Counted from the first letter of the stretch, positions 1-8,705 are shown. The stretch: 64,000 nt of DNA from Clostridium_AD sp050717535 (GCF_050717535.1 NZ_JBOITM010000085.1:1-64000); one strand, 5' to 3'. Notes: generated from the sequence alone by a model not told the origin. Numbers and translations: made by a program.

Positions 1-2
1 CT

Positions 3-44
3 GAACAAGATGTTTTTGAACAAATAAGAAAATGTTTTAGGTAA
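3..44 (+). CDS. 3' end of an unidentified gene
   Basis: The last 13 codons of a reading frame that enters from outside the window and stops at TAA (42-44); the readable tail is EQDVFEQIRKCFR. It is too short to identify. It runs toward the threonine operon and is followed directly by a hairpin. Confidence 0.45.
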   Translation, partial: EQDVFEQIRKCFR

Positions 45-48
45 GATT

Positions 49-77
49 ATAGACTACATAGATTATATGTAGTCTAT
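49..77 (+). terminator. Perfect 12-bp hairpin, possible weak terminator or leader stem
   Basis: ATAGACTACATA (49-60) and TATGTAGTCTAT (66-77) are exact inverted arms around a 5-nt loop. There is no T-run after it, so it is either a weak terminator of the upstream gene or a structure in the leader of the threonine operon. Confidence 0.4.
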
Positions 78-90
78 GTGTAAAACGAGT

Positions 91-126
91 AAAATCAATC
101 AGTGTACAAGTAGGTACACTAGATAT
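91..126 (+). promoter_or_regulatory. Palindromic leader element, copy 1 (before apgM)
   Basis: AGTGTAC (101-107) and GTACACT (114-120) are perfect inverted arms around AAGTAG. The flanks AAAATCAATC and AGATAT are shared with a copy upstream of the acetyltransferase at 28.9 kb. In both places exactly 24 nt separate the palindrome from the start codon. The fixed position suggests an operator or an RNA hairpin acting on the gene behind it; the regulator is unknown. Confidence 0.55.
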
Positions 127-144
127 ATGGAGGAGTGTTAATAT

Positions 145-1362
145 ATGAAATATATTGTAGTGCTAGGAGACGGGATGGCAGATTATCCTGTAAAAGAGTT
201 AAATAACAAAACCCCTATTCAATATGCTAATACCCCTACAATTGATTATATGGCAAAGCACGGTACCTTAGGTATGGTTAAAACTGTACCAGAGGGAATG
301 CCAGCAGGAAGCGATACAGCAAACATGGGAGTCTTCGGATACAATCCATCTGTTTATTATAGTGGACGTTCACCCTTTGAAGCAGCAAGCATGAGAGTAG
401 CTATGACAGATACAGATATTACCTTTAGATGTAATTTGGTAACTGTATCAGAAGACGAGCCCTACGAGGAAAAAATAATGTTAGATCATAGTGCTGGTGA
501 AATAACAACTGAGGAATCCGCGGAATTAATAAGTGCATTAAATGAATATTTAAGCACAGAGGCAATAAAATTTTATCCAGGTATTAGCTATAGACATCTT
601 ATGATATGGGATAATGGTCCCTACCAGTGGAAGCTTACACCACCCCATGATATTCTGGGGCAAAAGGTAAAAAACTATATGCCTGGAGGTTTGAAAAGTG
701 AAGTAATTGATGAAATGATAAGAAAAAGCAACAAATTTTTATCTCAGCATGATATAAATAAAAAAAGAGTTGCTAAAGGATTAAACCCAGCTAATTCAAT
801 ATGGATTTGGGGTGAAGGAAAGAAACCACTTTTATCTAACTTTTATGAAAAATATAAATTAAAAGGCTCAGTAGTTTCCGCTGTTGATTTAATTAAAGGA
901 ATAGGTTTATGTGCGGGACTGGACGTTATTGATGTGGAAGGAGCAACTGGAAATATTGATACTAATTATATAGGCAAAGCAAAGGCAGCACTTATAGAAC
1001 TTGCAAAGGGTAATGATTTTGTGTATATTCACGTGGAAGCTCCAGATGAATGTGGGCATAGACACGAAGTAGAAAATAAATATAAGGCTATAGAATATAT
1101 AGATAACCAGATAGTAAAGGTTGTTAAAGAGGAATTGGAGAGAATAGGTGAAGATTATAAAATGATAATACTTCCCGATCATCCAACGCCGTTGGCTCTT
1201 AGGACACATACTAGTGAGCCAGTTCCATTTTTAATATATCAAAGCAATAATGAGATGGACAACCCTAATGGATGTTATGACGAATTTTTGGCAAAAGACA
1301 CAGATTTATATTTTCCAGAAGGATATAAGTTAATGGATTACTTTTTGAAAGACATAAAGTAG
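145..1362 (+). CDS. apgM: Phosphoglycerate-mutase-like enzyme of the threonine operon, probable homoserine kinase substitute
   Basis: A 405-aa member of the archaeal-type cofactor-independent phosphoglycerate mutase family in the alkaline phosphatase superfamily. Metal and phosphate motifs are visible: GDGMADYP near the start, GSDTANMG around residue 52, HVEAPDECGH around 298 and DHPTPLALRTHTSEP near 350. GGAGGA lies 10 nt before the ATG. The gene is first in an operon with thrC, aspartokinase and homoserine dehydrogenase, and no GHMP-type thrB is present. Relatives in threonine operons of anaerobes have been proposed or shown to phosphorylate homoserine, so that role is inferred here from context; a glycolytic mutase cannot be excluded. 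Confidence 0.85.
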   Translation: MKYIVVLGDGMADYPVKELNNKTPIQYANTPTIDYMAKHGTLGMVKTVPEGMPAGSDTANMGVFGYNPSVYYSGRSPFEAASMRVAMTDTDITFRCNLVTVSEDEPYEEKIMLDHSAGEITTEESAELISALNEYLSTEAIKFYPGISYRHLMIWDNGPYQWKLTPPHDILGQKVKNYMPGGLKSEVIDEMIRKSNKFLSQHDINKKRVAKGLNPANSIWIWGEGKKPLLSNFYEKYKLKGSVVSAVDLIKGIGLCAGLDVIDVEGATGNIDTNYIGKAKAALIELAKGNDFVYIHVEAPDECGHRHEVENKYKAIEYIDNQIVKVVKEELERIGEDYKMIILPDHPTPLALRTHTSEPVPFLIYQSNNEMDNPNGCYDEFLAKDTDLYFPEGYKLMDYFLKDIK

Positions 1363-1377
1363 GAGGGGATGAATAAT

Positions 1378-2868
1378 ATGAAACAAATATATTATAAGAG
1401 TACTAGAGGAAATGGAGTGGAAGTAACATCTGCAGAAGCTATTGCGCGAGGACTATGCAGCGATGGTGGCCTTTTTGTACCAACATCAATACCAAAGTTA
1501 GCTATAGAACTTAAAGAATTGATGAATATGAATTATAAACAGTTAGCATTAACTATAATGAAGGAATTTCTAACGGATTATGAGGAAGATGACTTAAAGG
1601 CATGTATACATAAGGCATATGATAAAAAATTTGATACACCTATTATTGCTCCACTAGTAAAGCATGGTCAATCATATTTTTTAGAGCTATACCATGGACC
1701 TACTTTAGCTTTTAAGGATATGGCATTATCTATACTACCATACTTATTAAAAAGTGCAGTGAAAAAGTTAAACAATGATAAAGAAATGATTATTCTTACG
1801 GCTACCTCTGGTGATACAGGGAAAGCGGCTTTGGAAGGTTTTGCAAATGTAGATGGTACAAAAATAATAGTTTTTTTTCCAGAGCAAGGTGTAAGTGAGA
1901 TTCAAAAGAGGCAGATGGTAACACAAACTGGAGATAATACCTTTGTTATAGGTATTAATGGAAACTTTGATGATGCACAAGATGGAGTTAAGCAGATGCT
2001 TACAAATAAGGACCTTCTGAAACAATTGGATGATAAGGGTAGTATGTTTTCATCAGCTAATTCAATAAATATAGGAAGGCTAATACCTCAGGTTGTATAT
2101 TATTTTTACGCATATACTCAGCTATGTAATAGAGGGGACATAAAAATAGGGGAAGAGATAAATTTTTCTGTTCCTACTGGAAACTTTGGTGACATATTGG
2201 CAGGATATTATGCAAAGAAAATGGGACTTCCAATTAAAAAGTTGATATGTGCTTCAAATGAAAATAAGGTTTTATTTGATTTTATAAATACAGGAACTTA
2301 TGATAAAGTAAGGGATTTTGTAATTACCATGTCTCCTTCAATGGATATATTGATTTCAAGCAACCTTGAAAGATTGTTATATGCTATTAGTGGACAAGAT
2401 TCAGTGGTTATAAAAAATCTTATGGAGCAGCTTAATAAAAATGGTAAATATAAAATTAATAGTACAATGAAAAGTGACCTAGGTGACTTTTTTGGAGGTT
2501 ATGCAACTGAAGTGGAAACTTCTAATGCTATAACTGAAGTTTACAAAAATACTAATTATGTAATTGATACACATACAGCAGTTTCCTATGTGGTTTACAA
2601 AAAATATTTAGAGGCAACAAAAGATGCTACAAAGACAGTAATAGTTTCTACTGCAAGCCCCTACAAATTTACTCCAGAAGTAATGAAATCAATAGATACA
2701 AAATATACAGGACTAAATGATTTTGAATTAATAAGTGAACTTAGCAAAATAACAAACATTGATATTCCAGCAGGTATAGTGGACTTAGAAAAGAGACCGG
2801 TGCTTCACAAAACTGTATGCGCAAAGAATGAAATGCAAAAGCAAATCGAAAAGATACTTAAATTATAA
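1378..2868 (+). CDS. thrC: Threonine synthase
   Basis: PLP enzyme converting O-phosphohomoserine to threonine. The PLP lysine sits in GPTLAFKDMALS (about residue 110), followed by the phosphate-binding SGDTGKAAL and TGNFGDILAGYYAK. Length about 496 aa fits the long bacterial ThrC type. The ATG at 1369 is only 2 nt from AGGAGG, while ATG 1378 lies at normal spacing, so 1378 is chosen. The Shine-Dalgarno overlaps the end of apgM, so translation is probably coupled. Together with the upstream mutase-like enzyme it would make up the last two steps of threonine synthesis. Confidence 0.95.
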   Translation: MKQIYYKSTRGNGVEVTSAEAIARGLCSDGGLFVPTSIPKLAIELKELMNMNYKQLALTIMKEFLTDYEEDDLKACIHKAYDKKFDTPIIAPLVKHGQSYFLELYHGPTLAFKDMALSILPYLLKSAVKKLNNDKEMIILTATSGDTGKAALEGFANVDGTKIIVFFPEQGVSEIQKRQMVTQTGDNTFVIGINGNFDDAQDGVKQMLTNKDLLKQLDDKGSMFSSANSINIGRLIPQVVYYFYAYTQLCNRGDIKIGEEINFSVPTGNFGDILAGYYAKKMGLPIKKLICASNENKVLFDFINTGTYDKVRDFVITMSPSMDILISSNLERLLYAISGQDSVVIKNLMEQLNKNGKYKINSTMKSDLGDFFGGYATEVETSNAITEVYKNTNYVIDTHTAVSYVVYKKYLEATKDATKTVIVSTASPYKFTPEVMKSIDTKYTGLNDFELISELSKITNIDIPAGIVDLEKRPVLHKTVCAKNEMQKQIEKILKL

Positions 2869-2903
2869 AATTATAAAATTATAAATAGTAAGGGGCAGAA
2901 ATT

Positions 2904-4217
2904 ATGGAAATTATAGTTGCAAAATTTGGTGGAAGTTCATTATGTGATAGTCATCAATTTAAGAAAGTAAAAGATATTGTAATGTCGGATGATAGGCGGG
3001 CCTACGTTGTGCCATCAGCTCCAGGTAAGAGAAAAAAGGGCGATTATAAAATCACAGATCTTTTATATTTATGTCATGAACATGTGGAAAAATCGCTACC
3101 CTTTGATGAATTATTCAAATTAATTGAGGAAAGATATACTACTCTGTGTAGCGAATTAGAGCTTTCATTAGACATTTTCAAGTATTTAAGTGATCTTAAG
3201 GAAAGAATAATTAATGGGGCTTCAGAAGAATATGTAGCAAGCCGAGGGGAATATCTAAACGGCTTAATACTAGCTGAGTATTTAGGATATGAATTTATTG
3301 ATGCTGCTGAGATTATTGTTTTTAAGAAAAGTGGGAGGTTGGATGAAAAAGCAACCTATGATCTTATTAATAGTAGATTACCTAAGGAGGGAAAAGCTGT
3401 AATACCAGGGTTTTATGGTGCCTCTATAGATGGTAAAATAAGAACCTTTTCAAGGGGTGGTTCGGATATTACAGGAGCAATAATTGCCAGGGGTGTAGGG
3501 GCAATAGTTTATGAAAATTGGACAGATGTGGCAGGTTTCTTAATGGCAGATCCCAGTATTGTTGTGGAACCTAAACATATTGAAGAGGTAACATATAAAG
3601 AACTTAGAGAACTTTCATATATGGGGGCAAATGTTTTTCATGAAGAGGCAATTTTTCCTGTTAAAAATAATGGAATTCCAATAAATATAAGAAATACCAA
3701 TAACCCAATGGAAAAGGGAACCACTATTTTAAATAATAAATTAGATGTTAAAGTGGGAAATATTACAGGAATTGCAGGAAAAAAAGATTTTACAGTAATA
3801 GCAATTGAAAAAACACTTATGAATAGACATATAGGATATTGCCGTAGGATTCTCTCAATCCTTGAAAATAATAATGTAGCCTTTGAGCATATACCATCGG
3901 GGATAGATTCAGTTTCATTGGTAATTGATGATTTGCAGCTGGACAATAAGCTTGATATAATATTAGAAGAAATTGAAAATCAATGTAAACCAGATTCTTT
4001 AGTAGCCTATCCTAATATGGCATTAATAGCAGTAGTGGGGGAAGGAATGATAAGAACTAAGGGGATTTCAGCTAAATTATTTAGTGCCCTATCGAAAAAT
4101 AATATTAATATTAGAATGATAAATCAGGGCTCAAGTGAATTAAGCATCTTTGTTGGTGTAGAAAATGAGGACTTTGAAAATGCAATTAGAGCAGTTTACA
4201 AAGCCTTCGAAGATTAA
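2904..4217 (+). CDS. lysC: Aspartate kinase
   Basis: Catalyses ATP-dependent phosphorylation of aspartate, the entry step to threonine, methionine and lysine. The kinase signature KFGGSS is at residues 7-12 and SRGGSDITGA near 185. Two ACT domains occupy roughly residues 295-437, as expected for an allosteric 437-aa monofunctional aspartokinase. It lies 35 nt after thrC with AAGGGG before the ATG. Its place in the threonine operon suggests it is the isozyme feeding threonine, so feedback by threonine is likely but not readable from sequence. Confidence 0.93.
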   Translation: MEIIVAKFGGSSLCDSHQFKKVKDIVMSDDRRAYVVPSAPGKRKKGDYKITDLLYLCHEHVEKSLPFDELFKLIEERYTTLCSELELSLDIFKYLSDLKERIINGASEEYVASRGEYLNGLILAEYLGYEFIDAAEIIVFKKSGRLDEKATYDLINSRLPKEGKAVIPGFYGASIDGKIRTFSRGGSDITGAIIARGVGAIVYENWTDVAGFLMADPSIVVEPKHIEEVTYKELRELSYMGANVFHEEAIFPVKNNGIPINIRNTNNPMEKGTTILNNKLDVKVGNITGIAGKKDFTVIAIEKTLMNRHIGYCRRILSILENNNVAFEHIPSGIDSVSLVIDDLQLDNKLDIILEEIENQCKPDSLVAYPNMALIAVVGEGMIRTKGISAKLFSALSKNNINIRMINQGSSELSIFVGVENEDFENAIRAVYKAFED

Positions 4218-4262
4218 GAATCACTTTCGGTGCTGTTAGTATATAGGAAAGGAGAGATCAAT

Positions 4263-5552
4263 ATGGAAAAAGTAAAAATAGCAATTTTAGGTTTTGGAAA
4301 TGTTGGCACAGGTGTATGGAAGATACTTAAGGAAAATAAAAAAGAAATAATGAAACGTTCAAACTATGAAATAGAGGTAGCTAAAATACTAGTAAAAGAT
4401 ATAAATAAAAAAAGAGATATTATTATATCTGAGGGAATATTGACAGATAATATTGATGATATTATAAATGATGAAAGTATAAAAATTGTAGTTGAACTTA
4501 TAGGTGGAAGAGGTGTTGCTAAGCAGTACATGATACGTGCAATGAAAGCTAAAAAGCACATTGTAACTGCTAATAAATTAGTTATTGCAAATTGGGGCGA
4601 AGAGCTATTTAAAATAGCAGATGAAGAAAAGGTACTATTTTATTATGAAGCAAGTGTGGCTGGCGGAATTCCAATAATAAGGGAAATTAAGGAGAGTCTC
4701 ACAGCCAATAGAATTCAGCAGATAGTTGGAATTATAAATGGAACAACAAATTATATATTAAGTAAAATGACTAATGATGGAATTAGTTTTGATGAATCAT
4801 TAAAAGAGGCTCAAGCAAAGGGTTTTGCAGAAGCAGATCCAACTTCTGATGTGGATGGTTATGATGCGGTGTATAAACTAGCTATAATGGCTTCACTGTC
4901 CTTTGGGACAAAGGTTGATCATGATGCTATTTATAGGGAAGGAATAAGAAATATTAGTTCCTTGGATATAGAGTATGCTAAAAAATTCGGTTATACAATA
5001 AAATTACTTGCCATAGCAAAAGAAGAAAATAACAAATTAGAGCTAAGAGTACATCCAACCCTAGTACCCTCTAGCCACCCCATGGCAAATGTAAATGATG
5101 TCTTTAATGCCATTATGATAAAGGGAAATGCGGTGGGAGAACTAATGCTATATGGTAAGGGTGCAGGGGATTTACCAACTGGAAGTGCAGTTGTAGGTGA
5201 TATAATATCTATATTAAGAAATAATGTAAAGCCAGCCGATCTAAGTGATATTAATGAGGAAGTTGAATTTAAAGAAATAAAAAAACCGGAAGAAAATGAA
5301 TCAGAATTTTATATAAGACTTAATGTTAAAGATAGAGCAGGAGTTTTAGGAGATACAGCGAAAATATTTGGTGAAAATAATGTTAGCATTATATCCATGA
5401 CCCAAGATGTAAGGGATGAAGATGATGTGCCATTAGCATTTATTATCCATAAAAGTGTTGAAAGGGATGTAAGAAATTCTCTTAAAAAAATAAAATTATT
5501 GGAAAATGTTAACACGGTAGAAAGTATAATAAGAATAGAATCCTTTAATTAG
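4263..5552 (+). CDS. hom: Homoserine dehydrogenase
   Basis: Reduces aspartate semialdehyde to homoserine. The nucleotide-binding loop GFGNVGTG is at the N-terminus, the catalytic region reads INGTTNYILSKM and AEADPTSDVDGYDA, and a C-terminal ACT domain begins near residue 355 (VKDRAGVLGDTAKIFGE). The open frame reaches back to 4230, but AAAGGAG is placed for ATG 4263, giving 429 aa, normal for the ACT-containing type. It ends the operon. Aspartate-semialdehyde dehydrogenase is not in this window and must be encoded elsewhere. Confidence 0.93.
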   Translation: MEKVKIAILGFGNVGTGVWKILKENKKEIMKRSNYEIEVAKILVKDINKKRDIIISEGILTDNIDDIINDESIKIVVELIGGRGVAKQYMIRAMKAKKHIVTANKLVIANWGEELFKIADEEKVLFYYEASVAGGIPIIREIKESLTANRIQQIVGIINGTTNYILSKMTNDGISFDESLKEAQAKGFAEADPTSDVDGYDAVYKLAIMASLSFGTKVDHDAIYREGIRNISSLDIEYAKKFGYTIKLLAIAKEENNKLELRVHPTLVPSSHPMANVNDVFNAIMIKGNAVGELMLYGKGAGDLPTGSAVVGDIISILRNNVKPADLSDINEEVEFKEIKKPEENESEFYIRLNVKDRAGVLGDTAKIFGENNVSIISMTQDVRDEDDVPLAFIIHKSVERDVRNSLKKIKLLENVNTVESIIRIESFN

Positions 5553-5580
5553 TAAATATTTTATGTTGAATTTATGAAAA

Positions 5581-5661
5581 ATGTGTTATTATCATATGTG
5601 TCTATCTTATCTTGCAATTATTGGTGTTTCCATAATGGGATTTATAGCAAGTATATTTTAG
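5581..5661 (+). CDS. Possible 26-aa hydrophobic peptide upstream of uppP
   Basis: A short frame starts at ATG 5581 and ends with TAG (5659-5661); its second half is apolar (YLAIIGVSIMGFIASIF). No convincing ribosome binding site precedes it. It could be a real small membrane peptide, a leader of uppP, or chance in an AT-rich gap. Confidence 0.2.
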   Translation: MCYYHMCLSYLAIIGVSIMGFIASIF

Positions 5662-5696
5662 AAAAAAACGATATGTTGAATAGGAGAGATTGATAA

Positions 5697-6521
5697 ATGC
5701 AATTTATTGAGATAATCAAGGCAATTATTCTTGGTATTGTTGAGGGTATAACTGAATGGTTACCTATTAGCAGTACGGGGCATATGATTTTGGTTGATGA
5801 ATTTTTACAGCTCAGCATGAGCAGCGCTTTTAAAGAAATGTTTTATGTAGTTATTCAGCTTGGAGCAATCATGGCGGTTGTGGTTTTGTATTGGAAAATG
5901 CTGATTCCATTTTCATTTAAAGAAAAGTTAAGTATAAAAAAGGATATAATGTCGCTATGGTTTAAAATTCTAGTAGCATGTGTTCCGGCAGCAATCATTG
6001 GTCTGGTGTTTGATAATAAAATCAATGCACTGTTTTATAATTATCAGACCGTTGCAGTTACTCTAATTCTGTATGGTGTTCTGTTTATTATTATTGAGAG
6101 AAGAAACATAAACAAAATACCAAATATTAATGAATTATCACAAATTTCATATAAAACTGCAATGATGATAGGAGTATTTCAAGCATTGGCATTAATTCCT
6201 GGCACATCACGTTCGGGAGCAACAATAGTGGGTGCCATACTAATAGGTACATCAAGAACAGTTGCAGCAGAATTTACATTTTTCCTTGCTATTCCTGTTA
6301 TGTTCGGAGCAAGCCTTTTGAAAATTCTTAAATTCGGTTTAATATTTACTAGTACTGAACTTAGTATTTTATTTACAGGGATGATAGTTGCTTTTCTAGT
6401 GTCAATATTGTCTATTAAATTTTTAATGGTGTATATCAAGAAGCATGATTTTACTGCATTCGGTTGGTATAGGATTGTGCTTGGAATTATAGTTATTATA
6501 TATTTTGGACTTATAGCTTAA
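5697..6521 (+). CDS. uppP: Undecaprenyl-diphosphatase
   Basis: Integral membrane enzyme of the BacA/UppP family that recycles undecaprenyl pyrophosphate to the monophosphate for peptidoglycan and other envelope polymers, and gives basal bacitracin tolerance. Both hallmark motifs are present: EGITEWLPISSTGH at residues 17-30 and PGTSRSGATI near residue 165. The 274-aa length and several apolar helices fit the family. GGAGAG precedes the ATG. It is monocistronic and closed by a strong terminator shared with the opposing trpE remnant. Confidence 0.95.
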   Translation: MQFIEIIKAIILGIVEGITEWLPISSTGHMILVDEFLQLSMSSAFKEMFYVVIQLGAIMAVVVLYWKMLIPFSFKEKLSIKKDIMSLWFKILVACVPAAIIGLVFDNKINALFYNYQTVAVTLILYGVLFIIIERRNINKIPNINELSQISYKTAMMIGVFQALALIPGTSRSGATIVGAILIGTSRTVAAEFTFFLAIPVMFGASLLKILKFGLIFTSTELSILFTGMIVAFLVSILSIKFLMVYIKKHDFTAFGWYRIVLGIIVIIYFGLIA

Positions 6522-6543
6522 AGTTATTATATGTGCTAGCAAA

Positions 6544-6590
6544 AAAAAGGTACTTACTACGTAATATTATTATGTGGTAAGTACCTTTTT
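6544..6590. terminator. Bidirectional terminator between uppP and trpE remnant
   Basis: GGTACTTAC (6549-6557) pairs with GTAAGTACC (6577-6585), flanked by an A-run on the left and a T-run on the right, so it works in both directions. Confidence 0.85.
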
Positions 6591-7081
6591 TATTTTATAG
6601 GAAACAGCTTGCGGAATGCCTGCTTGAACATAAGCAAAATCATCCTTGAATACTATTGTTCTTATTGCTATGCAAGTATCCATATCATCATCATATGAAA
6701 AATAACCAACGGCACCGGAATATATACCGCGCCTCACATTTTCCAGCTTATCAATAATTTCCATGGCCCTTATCTTTGGCGCTCCAGACACGGTACCTAC
6801 AGGTAAACAAGACTTAAGCGCATCAAAGCAATTTAATTCGGACTTTAGTGTGCCTGACACCTTTGAACATATGTGCATTACATGGGAGAATAATTCTACC
6901 TCCATAAATTTATCTAGCTTAACAGATCCAAATTCACTAATTTTACCTATATCATTTCTACCCAAATCCACTAGCATTAGATGCTCTGCCAGCTCCTTTT
7001 CATCCTTTAACAATTCTTCTTTAAGTTGCTGGTCTTCTTTTGTATTTTATCCTCAAATTCACTTTGGGTTAAATTAACCAT
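6570..7081 (-). pseudogene. trpE: Anthranilate synthase component I remnant (internal and 3' deletions)
   Basis: From ATG at 7081, with GAGGTGG before it, the frame reads MVNLTQSEFEDK and then stops after 24 codons. The neighbouring frame picks up typical TrpE C-terminal sequence (NTKEDQQLKEELLKDEK, LMLVDLGRNDIGKIS, PVGTVSGAPKIRAMEIID, YSGAVGYFSYDD). About 300 residues between these parts are missing and the frame shifts at the junction. The end is also wrong: after AYVQAG the usual tail is replaced by unrelated codons running into the terminator. No trpG or other trp gene follows. The locus is dead as a tryptophan gene although its promoter and T-box are kept. Confidence 0.9.
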
Positions 7082-7103
7082 TTTATTACCACCTCTTTAT
7101 TTT

Positions 7104-7432
7104 TTTGTAAAACAAAAAACACTTCATCCCTATAATGGGACGAAGTGACCGCGGTGCCACCCATATTGTTATTTAGGTGCAAAAAAAATAAAAACACTCC
7201 ATCCTATAAAAGGACGAAATGTAAAATTTCGTTTACCACCTAAATAACTATCTTTGTCAGGCACGGATTTCTCGATTGCCCTGTCCCTGTAACTGTGGAC
7301 TATCCGGTTAATGCTACTACTAGTTCGCATCACATCTCACAGAACCATTCAATAACGGCTACAGTACCCAGCTTTCACTATTCCGGATTCGCTTAAACTA
7401 AATTCCCTTATCTACTATTTCTGCTCATTGAT
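7104..7432 (-). promoter_or_regulatory. Tryptophan T-box leader with two successive expression platforms
   Basis: On the minus strand the leader of trpE contains the T-box core GGGTGGCACCGCGG, followed by an 11-bp terminator stem (CACTTCGTCCC / GGGATGAAGTG) and a T-run. A TGG triplet at 7347-7345 is a candidate Trp specifier. The bulge reads TGGC, which would pair with a tRNA 3' end GCCA, as expected for tRNA-Trp. Just upstream lies a second platform with a degenerate core (GGTGGTAAACG) and its own 11-bp stem (7193-7222) with a long T-run. Confidence 0.88.
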
Positions 7433-7442
7433 ATTGTTTAAC

Positions 7443-7471
7443 ATGATACATCTTTAATTAATAATTGTCAA
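7443..7471 (-). promoter_or_regulatory. SigA-type promoter of the trp T-box leader
   Basis: TTGACA (7471-7466), a 17-nt spacer and TATCAT (7448-7443) on the minus strand. Transcription would begin about 10 nt before the T-box leader, so the leader is probably still transcribed. Confidence 0.7.
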
Positions 7472-7650
7472 CTATTATAATTGCATGTATCTAAAATATA
7501 TAATTGAAAGTATGTAAAACATTTGAAATGCATATTAATATTCTATATAATTAAATAAGGACATAATTGTGAGGTGATGATAAACAGCAACAAGAACAAC
7601 TTACAATAAAAATTGATGGTAGTTACGGAAAGAGAATTTTAAAGAAGGAT

Positions 7651-7935
7651 TTGTTTGTAGGTTCTATTACCGTCGGCAACTTGCGTTGTGATGGAGTTGA
7701 AATATCTGTTGGTGATAGTTCGAGTTTTCTGACATATATTAATAAAAATACAGAACGTGGTAAGACCTACTATGGAGAAATGTTCACAGATAACAAACTT
7801 ACCCAATTAACCATTTCTGTACTTGGTGAAGAGGGCATTATGATTTCTGCCCCTGCGAAGGATAGGGTAGATGCTGTCAAAATATCTAATGAGTTAATGA
7901 AAAATGTTTTAGAAGAAAATTTTAAATTTAAATAA
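7651..7935 (+). CDS. Conserved-looking protein of unknown function with a damaged or non-standard start
   Basis: I do not recognise the family. The frame is coding-like (for example GNLRCDGVEISVGD and LTISVLGEEGIMISAPAKD) and its C-terminus is charged, with no membrane segment. In-frame sequence continues upstream of the TTG at 7651 to about 7573, but has no start codon there. A good site GAGGTG precedes an ATG at 7577 that is out of frame by one base, which suggests a one-base loss just after the original start codon. The present product may therefore begin at an internal TTG, or the gene is a recent pseudogene. It stands alone between opposing genes. Confidence 0.55.
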   Translation: MFVGSITVGNLRCDGVEISVGDSSSFLTYINKNTERGKTYYGEMFTDNKLTQLTISVLGEEGIMISAPAKDRVDAVKISNELMKNVLEENFKFK

Positions 7936-8051
7936 ATTTTTATAATCAACCTTCAGGTACGATGTTATTGTAAAGTTTATGAATTATAAAAAAATATATG
8001 GTATTTTATGAGCCAACATATATAAAAATGCTAGTTGTATAGTATATTTAG

Positions 8052-8705
8052 TTATTTTGATGTAATATCAATAGTTTTACTATCAATTTGAACATGATTA
8101 CTGTCTATCCACTTAACAATATCATTACCATCTCCATAATTACCAGAGTAAATAAACGTATTTTTCTTAAATAAATAAAAATATTTTTCTGCTATATATA
8201 CACGAGTAGATCCACCTACAGCACCATTGTCTATAGAATATACTTCAATCATCTGTTTGTTACTTGGTGAATCTACCGTCTTAACTAATTTTACAGATGT
8301 AAAAATTAATCTCACAACCAAGAAAAATAACATTGCAATTAAAAGTAGGCTATATGAAAGAGTAGAAAAAAATTTAGAAATGGTATGGGACTTTTCCGAA
8401 GAAAATAATGGGAATAACAACAATGATGGAAATATAAAGAATAATGGGACAACAATAAAAGTTACATATGTTATATATATAAGTAACAAATTGAATAGTA
8501 TAAAGAAGCCATGATGAATTCTTAAAGAATAATTCTTACGAATAATTACAATAGTTATAATTGACAAAATAACATATATACCATAGTAAATATTTTGTGC
8601 AATATTAGATATAAAATAAAAACTATTTAAAGACAATACACTAGAAATTAATAGAGCTATTCCTATAATCCAGATTTTTTCACTAATTAAATTTTTGAAA
8701 TTCAT
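8052..8705 (-). CDS. Membrane protein with a C-terminal DUF5412-like domain
   Basis: 217 aa. About four apolar helices fill residues 10-140, followed by a soluble C-terminal part (SIDNGAVGGSTRVYIAEKYF, then IVKWIDSNHVQIDSKTIDI). The VKWID...V.I pattern resembles DUF5412 proteins, which have no known function; this match is from memory and moderate. AGGAGG lies at good spacing before ATG 8705. The gene is monocistronic. Its asparagine- and isoleucine-rich, AT-rich coding matches the neighbourhood. Confidence 0.7.
   Translation of the reverse strand: MNFKNLISEKIWIIGIALLISSVLSLNSFYFISNIAQNIYYGIYVILSIITIVIIRKNYSLRIHHGFFILFNLLLIYITYVTFIVVPLFFIFPSLLLFPLFSSEKSHTISKFFSTLSYSLLLIAMLFFLVVRLIFTSVKLVKTVDSPSNKQMIEVYSIDNGAVGGSTRVYIAEKYFYLFKKNTFIYSGNYGDGNDIVKWIDSNHVQIDSKTIDITSK

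Noticed and set aside
8227..8514. Plus-strand frame opposite the DUF5412-like gene
   Set aside because: Asn-rich antisense shadow; the minus frame has AGGAGG and membrane topology.
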